A stretch of DNA of 64,000 nucleotides from Sphingobium sp. AS12. Its GTDB lineage: Bacteria > Pseudomonadota > Alphaproteobacteria > Sphingomonadales > Sphingomonadaceae. Below are positions 57,721 to 64,000 of this stretch, piece by piece. The stretch covers positions 474,314-538,313 of the forward strand of contig NZ_JAHRGM010000024.1 in the NCBI RefSeq assembly GCF_019097845.1. The letters are read 5' to 3'. A program made the translations under genes and the position numbers. Every line of letters begins with the position of its first letter. Position 1 is the stretch's first letter. Below the pieces are notes generated by a model. It saw only the letters and a list, made by a program, of their open reading frames with translations. It was not told the origin of the DNA and made no database searches.

Positions 57721-57915
57721 TTACGCAACCCGGCCGAGCCGGTGGTAGAGATTGGCGTATTTGACCGATTCCGGCTGGTCCTGAATCTCGCGCAGATAGT
57801 GGACGATCGCGGTGCGGATCAGGCCGAAATCTTCCGGCGAGAAAACCGCGCGCGAACGGGCGGGCTGGGGGTGGCCGCCGGTTTCAGTCCTATTTTCCAT
57901 CGTGTCCGTCGTCAT
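57721..57915 (-). CDS. Hypothetical 64-aa protein
   Basis: 64 residues from ATG at 57915, with AGGACAGG upstream; the frame is open to 58029. Acidic/Thr-rich N-terminus, then a helical segment FSPEDFGLIRTAIVHYLREI and YANLYHRLGRVA. No family recognised. Divergent from the XRE-type regulator; the shared spacer holds a palindrome. Confidence 0.6.
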   Translation of the reverse strand: MTTDTMENRTETGGHPQPARSRAVFSPEDFGLIRTAIVHYLREIQDQPESVKYANLYHRLGRVA

Positions 57916-58031
57916 GATCCTGTCCTTATGTCTGCAAGCCGTCCGTGCGGCGATGGACAGTGAGTTAGACATATTGGCGCGATGCGGAAGGGCGATGAGT
58001 GGCCACGTGTCACGATAAGATTTGGTCATAT

Positions 58032-58046
58032 TGTCATTCTATGACA
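58032..58046. promoter_or_regulatory. Perfect palindrome upstream of the XRE regulator
   Basis: TGTCAT-TCT-ATGACA, ending 10 bases before the regulator's ATG at 58057. Likely the operator for autorepression, or for the divergent 64-aa gene as well. Seen directly; binding is inferred. Confidence 0.5.
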
Positions 58047-58056
58047 TCATGACTGT

Positions 58057-59466
58057 ATGGCAGACGCAATCGACCGCAAACTTTACCTTGGCCCCAAGCT
58101 GCGCGTTTTGCGCCGCGAACTGGGACTGAACCAGACCCGCATGGCCGAGGAACTGGGCGTTTCGCCCAGCTATCTCAACCATCTGGAGCGCAACCAGCGC
58201 CCCCTGAGCGCGCAGATGCTGCTGCGGCTAGCCAATATTTATGACATCGACATTCGCGACTTTACCGCGCGCGCGGCCGACGGCGGATCGGGCGAACTGA
58301 GCGAAATATTGTCCGACGCGCTGGTTCGCGACATCGGCATTGCCCGCGACGAAGTGCTGGAAGTGTCGGAAAATTATCCCGGCGTCAGCGAAGCCATCGC
58401 CCGATTCTATCGTGCGCTGAGCGATCTGCGCCGCCTGCCCGGTGAAGCAGCGGCGGGCGAACGCGGCCCCGCCCCGCTGGTCGCACCGATCGACTGGCTG
58501 CGCGAGACGATCGCGCGGGCGGGCAATCATTTTGCCGAGATTGACGCCGGGGCCGAAGCCATCGCGGCGCAGTTGAATGATGATCCTGCCCTGTTGCAGG
58601 CGGACCTGCGCGCGCGGTTGAAGGACCGGCACGGCATGGCCGTCCAAGTCGTCCGCGCCGATGTGCTGGCGGGCACGTTGCGCCATTATGACATGCACCG
58701 GCGGCGGCTGATGCTGAGCGAGCGGCTGGCCGCGTCCGGGCGGCTGTTCGCCATCGCCTATCATCTGTGCGCGCAGAAACTGGCCGACGCGATAGCCGCG
58801 CAGGTCGCCCGCGCCGCTCCGCCGGACGAGGATAGCCGCCGCCTCGCCACCATTGCGCTCACCAACTATGCCGCCGCCGCGCTGATCATGCCCTATGACC
58901 GCATCCGCCAGGCGGCGGAGCAATGCCGCCACGACCTGCCCGTGCTGCGCGACCGGTTCGGCGTGTCGAGCGAACAGCTGGCCCACCGCCTGACCAGCCT
59001 CAACCGCACCGGCGCGCGCGGCATCCCCTTCTTCATGGTCAGGATGGACCGGGCGGGCATCATATCCAAGCGCTTCGATGGCGAAGCCTGGCCCTTCGCC
59101 CGCTATGGCAGCACCTGCCCGCGCTGGGACGCGCATGGCGCAGGCGCGGTCGATCAGGTGAATGTGCAGTTGATCGAGACGCTGGACGAGCGCCGCTTCG
59201 TCACGTTGGCCATGGCGCTGCCCCAGCCACCGGGCGCACGCGGCCGCGCGGTAATCGCGCTGGGGTGCGAGGCGAAACATGCCGGGCGGATCGTCCATGC
59301 CGACGGCATCGACCCGGACAAGGACGACGCGGTCGAAGTCGGCCCCACCTGCCACCTATGCGAACGCCGCGCCTGCCCCGACCGCGCGCTGCCCCCGGTG
59401 ACGCGGGCGCTGGATTTGCATGGGTATGAGCGGACGAGCGCGCCGTTTCCGTTTAGGCGGGTGTGA
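58057..59466 (+). CDS. XRE-family regulator with DUF2083/ImmA-IrrE-like domain
   Basis: 469 residues. N-terminal helix-turn-helix KLRVLRRELGLNQTRMAEEL with SPSYLNHLERNQRPLSAQML; a long middle resembling the IrrE/ImmA-type region (about 150-300); and a Cys-rich C-terminus (STCPRWDAHG; GPTCHLCERRACPDRA) that could bind metal. The layout is that of RamB/ScfR-type regulators of short-chain acyl-CoA and glyoxylate metabolism. The canonical HExxH is not seen, so protease activity is doubtful. Its usual target genes are not adjacent. Confidence 0.87.
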   Translation: MADAIDRKLYLGPKLRVLRRELGLNQTRMAEELGVSPSYLNHLERNQRPLSAQMLLRLANIYDIDIRDFTARAADGGSGELSEILSDALVRDIGIARDEVLEVSENYPGVSEAIARFYRALSDLRRLPGEAAAGERGPAPLVAPIDWLRETIARAGNHFAEIDAGAEAIAAQLNDDPALLQADLRARLKDRHGMAVQVVRADVLAGTLRHYDMHRRRLMLSERLAASGRLFAIAYHLCAQKLADAIAAQVARAAPPDEDSRRLATIALTNYAAAALIMPYDRIRQAAEQCRHDLPVLRDRFGVSSEQLAHRLTSLNRTGARGIPFFMVRMDRAGIISKRFDGEAWPFARYGSTCPRWDAHGAGAVDQVNVQLIETLDERRFVTLAMALPQPPGARGRAVIALGCEAKHAGRIVHADGIDPDKDDAVEVGPTCHLCERRACPDRALPPVTRALDLHGYERTSAPFPFRRV

Positions 59467-59581
59467 GGGGGGATTTGGGGCCGATTTGGGACCGTCAGCT
59501 TTTGGTGCGAAATTGGAAATAGCGGACGTTTTCCCCGCTGGTCGGAAAGGGGCGGAGATATCCTCCGCCCACTGCGAAACA

Positions 59582-59719
59582 TCAGAACCTGTAGGATAGA
59601 CCCGCCAGAACACGGTGACGATCAAAGTTGCCGTCGCCCTCGCTGAGGTCGAAATGGCGATATTCCAGGCGCGTCGAGACATTGCTTGTGAGCTGGCGCT
59701 CGACGCCGCCGCCGATCAG
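59582..59719 (-). pseudogene. C-terminal relic of an outer-membrane beta-barrel protein
   Basis: Forty-five codons read LIGGGVERQLTSNVSTRLEY, then RHFDLSEGDGNFDRHRVLAG and LSYRF, and stop. That is the terminal strands of an opacity-porin-like barrel, with a terminal Phe beta-signal. Immediately upstream in frame is a TAG (59720-59722), and no further barrel sequence follows. The rest of the gene is gone. Confidence 0.7.
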
Positions 59720-59749
59720 CTAGCCATCGCGATTGCCGGCTTCGCGTTG

Positions 59750-59998
59750 ACACCGGACATATCGGAAATCCGCGATGCCGTACGCAAGGGGTATCTGGTC
59801 AGCACCCGCGCGGACATCGACACCGTCGATGCGCGACAAGGCACAAACGACCGTCGCGACGCGGCGCTTGCGAGCGGCGCACAGATTATATCGACCGACT
59901 ATCTCACCGCGCCGAATATCTACGGCAATGGCTACCACCTTGCCCCTTTTTCAGGAGCTTGGCGCCGCAACAGCGTTGTGCGCCGCTGCCCCCGATAA
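59750..59998 (+). pseudogene. C-terminal relic of a Ca2+-dependent phosphoinositide phospholipase C-like protein
   Basis: Starting about TPDISEIRDAVRKGYLVSTR, the frame continues ADIDTVDARQGTNDRRDAAL and ASGAQIISTDY, which is the end of the bacterial PI-PLC-C1-like family, and ends VVRRCPR. An ATG at 59615 gives a 127-codon open frame, but its first 40 or so codons are antisense to the barrel relic, so it is chimeric. The N-terminal 80 percent or more of the enzyme is missing. Confidence 0.65.
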
Positions 59999-61495
59999 TC
60001 ATTCCTGCCTGAGATACAGCGTTCCCTCACCCAAAGGCGGTGATGTAGGGCGATAGCCATGGGCGACGGCCCAGGCAATTAGGGATGAGTCGAGACCCTG
60101 CGGACTGGCTGGAGAAGGCGCGCTTTCCAGCCCCGTTACGATCGCGGCGGGCGGGTACCGGGTCAGTCCCTCTGCAACGCTTGCGCCATTCAGCACATGG
60201 AATGCGTGCTGTTCCGCCCGGGTGAGAAGGTCGCGCGTCCGGAACAGGAAGGGACCGGCGGCAAAGCGTGGATCGAGTGGAATGCCGCTGTCCACCACCC
60301 GCTCCGGTGCGAGACTGACGATTGGATCTGCAATGGCGGAGGCGCGCACGCTTTGCCCGATCGCATGAGCATCGCGCGTCGCCGACAGGATCGGGCTGTG
60401 GCCGCTGGCGATGTTCGGTGTGATACGGATCAGCGTGTCCGCCGCCCCTGCCATCATGCACAGCGCCAAGACCTTGATCGCTGCGGGGCGGTGCCAGAAG
60501 GGCGCATCCAGCATCAATCCGAAACGCAGGAACAAGGCAGGCAGCAGCGGTACCAGATATTGCGCATAAATGGGTCGGGGCAGCCATGCCGCAATCAACC
60601 CAGCAACGATCACATAGTCGAGCAGACCTGTCGTTATCGAGGATTTGACGGATCGACGCAGGATGGCCACTCCCATCGCGACAAGCGCAAGCAGCGCCGA
60701 TCCCTGCGCCAGAAAACGCAGCAGCCGCAAGGCGCTGAGCGGGGCTTCCACCATATAGGCGCGCTGGTTCAGCATCTGCCATTCCAGCGGCGCCTTCAGG
60801 CTATAGTCGATGATGCCGAACCAGGCCGCATCCGGCGCGATGGCCCACAGGATCAGGGTCGGCAATCCACCCGCGATCCCGCCCGCCGCCAGTGCGAGGA
60901 CGCTCATCGGGCCGAGCCGTCGAATATTGACCAGCGCGAACAGGCCGATGGAGGCGGCGGGCAGGCCATAGCTGATCTTGGCCGAAGCCGCCGCGCCCAG
61001 TAGAAGCCCGGCGAGCATGAAGAATGGCGGGCGGCGTGCCGTGCCGAGCGCGTCGATGAGCAGCGCGAGACCGGCCATGTGCAGGAGCAAAGGCAGGGCA
61101 TCGTTCCGCGCGACCGTGGCCGCAAACAGGAAAGCATGGCTGGTGACGAGCGCCATGGCTACAATCCCGGCGCTGCGCGGAGTCCCTCCCACGCTGCAAA
61201 CGGCCCGATATAACAGCGCCGCCGCCCCCGCTGCACATAGGGCATTGACGGCGCGCAGGGCAAGGAACAGCCAGCCCTCGCACAGCCGGGCCAGCGGCGC
61301 GAAGAGCAGGGGTTGCAATGGCGTCTGGAGATAGGCGAAATCGCGATAGGGCAGGCCCGATCGCATCAATGCTACCGCGGCGACATATTGCCCTTCATCG
61401 TGGTCGATCGGCCGGAGCGCCGCAATGCCCAGCAGAACGGCAAGCAACAGCAGGAAAATGCACAGCGGGGAAGCGCGGACAGCCTTGGTCATCAC
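59999..61495 (-). CDS. GT-C fold (GT39/ArnT-like) membrane glycosyltransferase
   Basis: 498 residues with about 11 hydrophobic segments. The first luminal loop carries DHDEGQYVAA (Asp33/Glu34), the acidic motif of GT-C polyprenyl-phosphate-sugar transferases, followed by YRDFAYLQTPLQPLLFAPLA. The C-terminal 130 residues form a soluble periplasmic part. Probably moves a sugar from a lipid carrier to an acceptor in the periplasm. Third gene of an operon, 12 bases after the barrel gene. Acceptor unknown. Confidence 0.8.
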   Translation of the reverse strand: MMTKAVRASPLCIFLLLLAVLLGIAALRPIDHDEGQYVAAVALMRSGLPYRDFAYLQTPLQPLLFAPLARLCEGWLFLALRAVNALCAAGAAALLYRAVCSVGGTPRSAGIVAMALVTSHAFLFAATVARNDALPLLLHMAGLALLIDALGTARRPPFFMLAGLLLGAAASAKISYGLPAASIGLFALVNIRRLGPMSVLALAAGGIAGGLPTLILWAIAPDAAWFGIIDYSLKAPLEWQMLNQRAYMVEAPLSALRLLRFLAQGSALLALVAMGVAILRRSVKSSITTGLLDYVIVAGLIAAWLPRPIYAQYLVPLLPALFLRFGLMLDAPFWHRPAAIKVLALCMMAGAADTLIRITPNIASGHSPILSATRDAHAIGQSVRASAIADPIVSLAPERVVDSGIPLDPRFAAGPFLFRTRDLLTRAEQHAFHVLNGASVAEGLTRYPPAAIVTGLESAPSPASPQGLDSSLIAWAVAHGYRPTSPPLGEGTLYLRQE

Positions 61496-61507
61496 AGGGC
61501 TGGTTGC

Positions 61508-62680
61508 TTACCAGCCCATGTCGGCGCTGAACATGACGGCGCGGGTCTGATCGACGGAGTGGAGGCTACCCATGGCCGTCGGACCGGAGAGGCCGATGCT
61601 GACCAGGCGGCTGGGATTGATGAAGCGGGCGGCAAGGCGCAATCGTTGGCGACCCTGTTGCACGGGCGTATATTCGATGCTGCCTTCGGCGCGCAGAGGC
61701 GATTGCTGGGTGCCAAGAGCGGCCAGCGCCGCGCGGCCGGTGCGAGATCCCTGTGCCGCGACACGCCACGCCCCGCTGGTCCATGCGGCTGCAAGGGCCA
61801 TTTCCCGTTCTTGCACGGATCGCCCGGTCATGGTGTCCACCGCTGCCTGCTGATAGCGAACGGACCAGTCGAGATGCGGGGTCAGCTGGTGCCGGGCCAT
61901 CATCTTCACGCCCAACAGCCGGGCGGACCCGATATTGGTGGGCAGATAGGCGCGGTCGGCAAAGGACAGGCCGTTGCGGATGTCGGCGCGATAGAGGCTG
62001 GTCGTCACGATCATGTCCCCGCCCGACCATTGGCCGCCGATCGACGCGACCCGGCTTTTTTCGGGGCGGAGGGAGCGACGCAAAGCCTCGAAATCGGGGC
62101 GCGAAAGGCCAAGCGGGCCGGTAAAGCCGGTATCGCCATAGGCGCGCATGGACTCTTCATAGTCCATCGACAGCGTGATTGCAGATGTGGGACGGTAGTG
62201 GACGACGGCTTTGGGCAGGAACCAGTCGCGCGCGCGCAGCCGATCATCATCACTGCCGATCGTCACATTGGCATTGCGATTGCTGACTTTCAGCCCGGCA
62301 AAGCCCAGCGTCATCGCGACCTGATCGGAAAGAGTGAAATGATCCTCGACCGATAACATCCGCGTGCGGCTGCGCGGGCGGTGGTCGTAGCGTGATGCAC
62401 CCATAGCGGGTAGAATATCCGCCTGCGCCCCGATGAGCCGGCGGCTCTGGCGCTGGAGGCGCAGGGCCACGACATGGTCTGGCTCATCACCGGGCAGCGG
62501 GCGGATCGCGCCGATCCAGCCATAATCCGGGCTGGTCCTGCGCGCCTCCAGCAGGGGCGATCGCCGGATCGCAGGCTTCAGCGTGAAGCTGATGCTTTGG
62601 TCGACGAATATGTCCTGTGCCGATGCGGTGCCGCCCTGGAGCGCCAGCGCGATCAGGCCGAGCAGATACAGGCCGCGCAT
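61508..62680 (-). CDS. TonB-receptor-like outer-membrane barrel lacking the plug
   Basis: 390 residues. Signal peptide ending GTASAQ (about 22). The centre, YEESMRAYGDTGFTGPLGLS with LRRSLRPEKSRV and VGVK-like LLGVKMMARHQLT, is the distal half of sphingomonad TonB receptors. But no plug, no TonB box and no LRG(P/x) motif precede it: strands begin within about 20 residues of the cleavage site. C-terminal aromatic (GW) fits BAM recognition. Overlaps the upstream gene by one base (TGATG). Confidence 0.75.
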   Translation of the reverse strand: MRGLYLLGLIALALQGGTASAQDIFVDQSISFTLKPAIRRSPLLEARRTSPDYGWIGAIRPLPGDEPDHVVALRLQRQSRRLIGAQADILPAMGASRYDHRPRSRTRMLSVEDHFTLSDQVAMTLGFAGLKVSNRNANVTIGSDDDRLRARDWFLPKAVVHYRPTSAITLSMDYEESMRAYGDTGFTGPLGLSRPDFEALRRSLRPEKSRVASIGGQWSGGDMIVTTSLYRADIRNGLSFADRAYLPTNIGSARLLGVKMMARHQLTPHLDWSVRYQQAAVDTMTGRSVQEREMALAAAWTSGAWRVAAQGSRTGRAALAALGTQQSPLRAEGSIEYTPVQQGRQRLRLAARFINPSRLVSIGLSGPTAMGSLHSVDQTRAVMFSADMGW

Positions 62681-63777
62681 CAGCGATACTCGCTTTTCTG
62701 CGCAGGGCTGGCATCGGCCAGCGCCAGTTGCGGGCGCTGGCTGTCATAGGCGATGACATAGCCGAAATGATCAGAGAGCGGCTGACCGTCAGGCTCAGAC
62801 CCGAACGGCACATGCGCACCCTTAACGACAAGCGCGGTACCCAGACCGGCGCGCGCGAAGATCCAGTCCTTGCGGCGCTGAGTGGCGTGGATCAGGTCAT
62901 CGCGCGCCTGCGGAACGGGGATCGCAGCCTGTTGCAGGGCGATCTGCGCGCCGCCCTGCGACGCGGCCACGAAGGACAGGCCATAGCGGGAAAAGCTGTC
63001 GAAGAAGATGCGCGTACGATCGCTGTTGCCGCCAATATTCATGTCGCCGCCAATCATCAATGTGCGGTCGCGCGGGACGGCACCGGCGATGAAGCGGGCG
63101 GTCAGATCGACCTGCCGCGCATAGGCCGCCAGCGATCGCGCCACGGAAACGCCGGACGCCTTGCGCGCGTTGAGGTGGATATTGACGATGGCGACGGGCT
63201 TCTCTTCGCCAGGCACCTGTATGTCGGCGATCACCACGCCTTTGTTGGCGAGGCAATCGAACCCGGCGCAGGCGAAATCGGGGAAGGCGAGGCGCTGAAC
63301 GCGCATGATGGGATAATCGGACAGGATGATGAGGCCGCTGTCGGTCTGTTTCCCCATCGCCTCGCCACGATCCCACCGGGCATCGGCAAGAAAGGCCCGA
63401 TCCTCCGTCGCAGGCGCGATCGGCGAGCGCATCAGCCGATCCGGTCCGAACGTCATGTGCCGATAGCCGGATGTGCGCGCAATCTCTGCCGCTTGCGGCG
63501 TGAACGCTTCCTGCAACAACAGGATATGGGGCTGCTGCCCCCGTTGCCGCATGGCGCGCAGACGCCCGCCGATCCGCGCCAGCGCGGCATCCCGATCAAA
63601 AGCTATCGGCCAGGGCAAACCCTTGATATTATAGGTCATCATGGAAAGTGTCGTATTGCCACCGTCCGGCAATAGCTGCGCCATATCGAGACGATATGGT
63701 AGGCTGCTGCTGGTCGATCCGGTCGCGACGAAACTGACCAGCCCTGCAAACAGCATGGCCCGCATAGTCTTGTACAT
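62680..63777 (-). CDS. Secreted endonuclease/exonuclease/phosphatase (EEP) family hydrolase
   Basis: 365 residues from ATG at 63777, preceded by GGGGGG. Signal-like N-terminus (MYKTMRAMLFAGLVSFVATG). EEP catalytic signs: TYNIKGLPW (about 48), LQEAF (Glu about 90), NIHLNA (about 199-204), GGDMNIGG (243-250) and LSDHFGY (335-340). Sphingomyelinase-C-like proteins share this layout, but nuclease or other phosphodiester substrates are equally possible. First gene of the operon. Confidence 0.85.
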   Translation of the reverse strand: MYKTMRAMLFAGLVSFVATGSTSSSLPYRLDMAQLLPDGGNTTLSMMTYNIKGLPWPIAFDRDAALARIGGRLRAMRQRGQQPHILLLQEAFTPQAAEIARTSGYRHMTFGPDRLMRSPIAPATEDRAFLADARWDRGEAMGKQTDSGLIILSDYPIMRVQRLAFPDFACAGFDCLANKGVVIADIQVPGEEKPVAIVNIHLNARKASGVSVARSLAAYARQVDLTARFIAGAVPRDRTLMIGGDMNIGGNSDRTRIFFDSFSRYGLSFVAASQGGAQIALQQAAIPVPQARDDLIHATQRRKDWIFARAGLGTALVVKGAHVPFGSEPDGQPLSDHFGYVIAYDSQRPQLALADASPAQKSEYR

Positions 63778-63898
63778 GATGATGCCCCCCAATGGCTGGC
63801 GTGGTCATAGCCTGCCAATGAGTCGTCCGCGTTTCTTCCGCACTGCAATATGATGAAAGTTCGAAGGCGGACCGCGTCACTGATCCGACCAGTAATTG

Positions 63899-64000
63899 TC
63901 ATGCAGCGAGCGGAAGGCTCCGTCTGGTCCCTTCATAGAGGGTGAAGAGATCAGCGAAATGCGCGTCCATCGTGCGCGTGTCGGCAGCGGCTGAGCCGGC
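63899..64000 (-). CDS. C-terminal fragment of a gene running off the window
   Basis: Thirty-three codons and a stop are visible on the minus strand, reading TMDAHFADLFTLYEGTRRSL and ending PLAA. The acidic-aromatic helix near the end is compatible with a glycosyltransferase tail, but this is a guess. 121 bases separate it from the EEP gene, so it may or may not belong to the same operon. Confidence 0.45.
   Translation of the reverse strand, partial: AGSAAADTRTMDAHFADLFTLYEGTRRSLPLAA

Noticed and set aside
59615..59749. Start of a 127-aa hypothetical protein
   Set aside because: These codons are antisense to the conserved C-terminus of an outer-membrane barrel, so the ORF is a chimera of two relics.

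Overview
The window is a high-GC chromosomal segment with dense, mostly housekeeping gene content. Protein sequences and gene order point to an alphaproteobacterium of the Sphingomonadaceae (Sphingobium/Sphingomonas-like). Supporting signs are the cox-ctaB-ctaG-coxC-DUF983-surf1-thrC block, pyrE-pdxJ-acpS-lepB, lgt followed by a MidA-type methyltransferase, an ATP12-type F1 chaperone, DUF2585 and DUF4169 proteins, a bactofilin, and TonB-receptor barrel sequence typical of sphingomonads. The assignment is an inference from reading the sequence; no database search was run.

Layout. 1-9.6 kb: end of a probable peptidase gene, bactofilin, a minus-strand ppx-rlmE-comM-DUF1232 cluster, lgt-midA, gmk, DUF2585, fumC. 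9.6-11.8 kb: a small accessory island with a ParD-like antitoxin, a ParE-like toxin gene broken by an amber codon, an AT-richer orphan lipoprotein and a REP element, then sspB. 11.8-14.9 kb: hisB-hisH-hisA-hisF-hisE. 15-19 kb: a histone-deacetylase-like hydrolase, two different L,D-transpeptidases and a small lipoprotein. 19-24.3 kb: minus-strand crcB-rluA-HAD-small membrane protein-ATP12 operon flanked by a TPR protein and a lipoprotein. 24.4-31 kb: rarD with an apparent CTG start, pyrC, a CAF17-like protein, glutaminyl cyclase, an rRNA methyltransferase, thrC. 31-37.5 kb: complete aa3-type cytochrome c oxidase and assembly operon. 37.8-41.7 kb: pyrE, pdxJ, acpS, lepB and a PerM-like transporter. 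41.7-48.2 kb: a two-component system, EF-hand protein, a soluble PAS/chemoreceptor mini-protein, argG, a Pro/Ala-rich membrane protein, DUF4169. 48.3-53 kb: LacI regulator, yqiJ-yqiK (flotillin), tRNA-Gly, LysR regulator. 53-59.5 kb: ZnuD-like TonB receptor, an in-frame NUDIX-DUF47 ORF with a PiT phosphate transporter, an XRE/DUF2083-type regulator. 59.5-64 kb: a scar holding two gene relics, then a minus-strand operon for a secreted EEP-family phosphoesterase, a TonB-receptor-like barrel lacking the plug, and a GT-C membrane glycosyltransferase.

Genes are packed with many 4-base NTGA stop/start overlaps (ATGA, GTGA, TTGA and one CTGA). Intergenic space is dominated by palindromic REP-like elements of several families, some lying next to ribosome binding sites. 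I see no complete phage, insertion sequence, CRISPR array or recognisable defence system. The best candidates for something undescribed are the EEP/plugless-barrel/GT-C operon, the NUDIX-DUF47 fusion beside pit, and a hairpin that sequesters the ribosome binding site of the PAS/chemoreceptor mini-protein.
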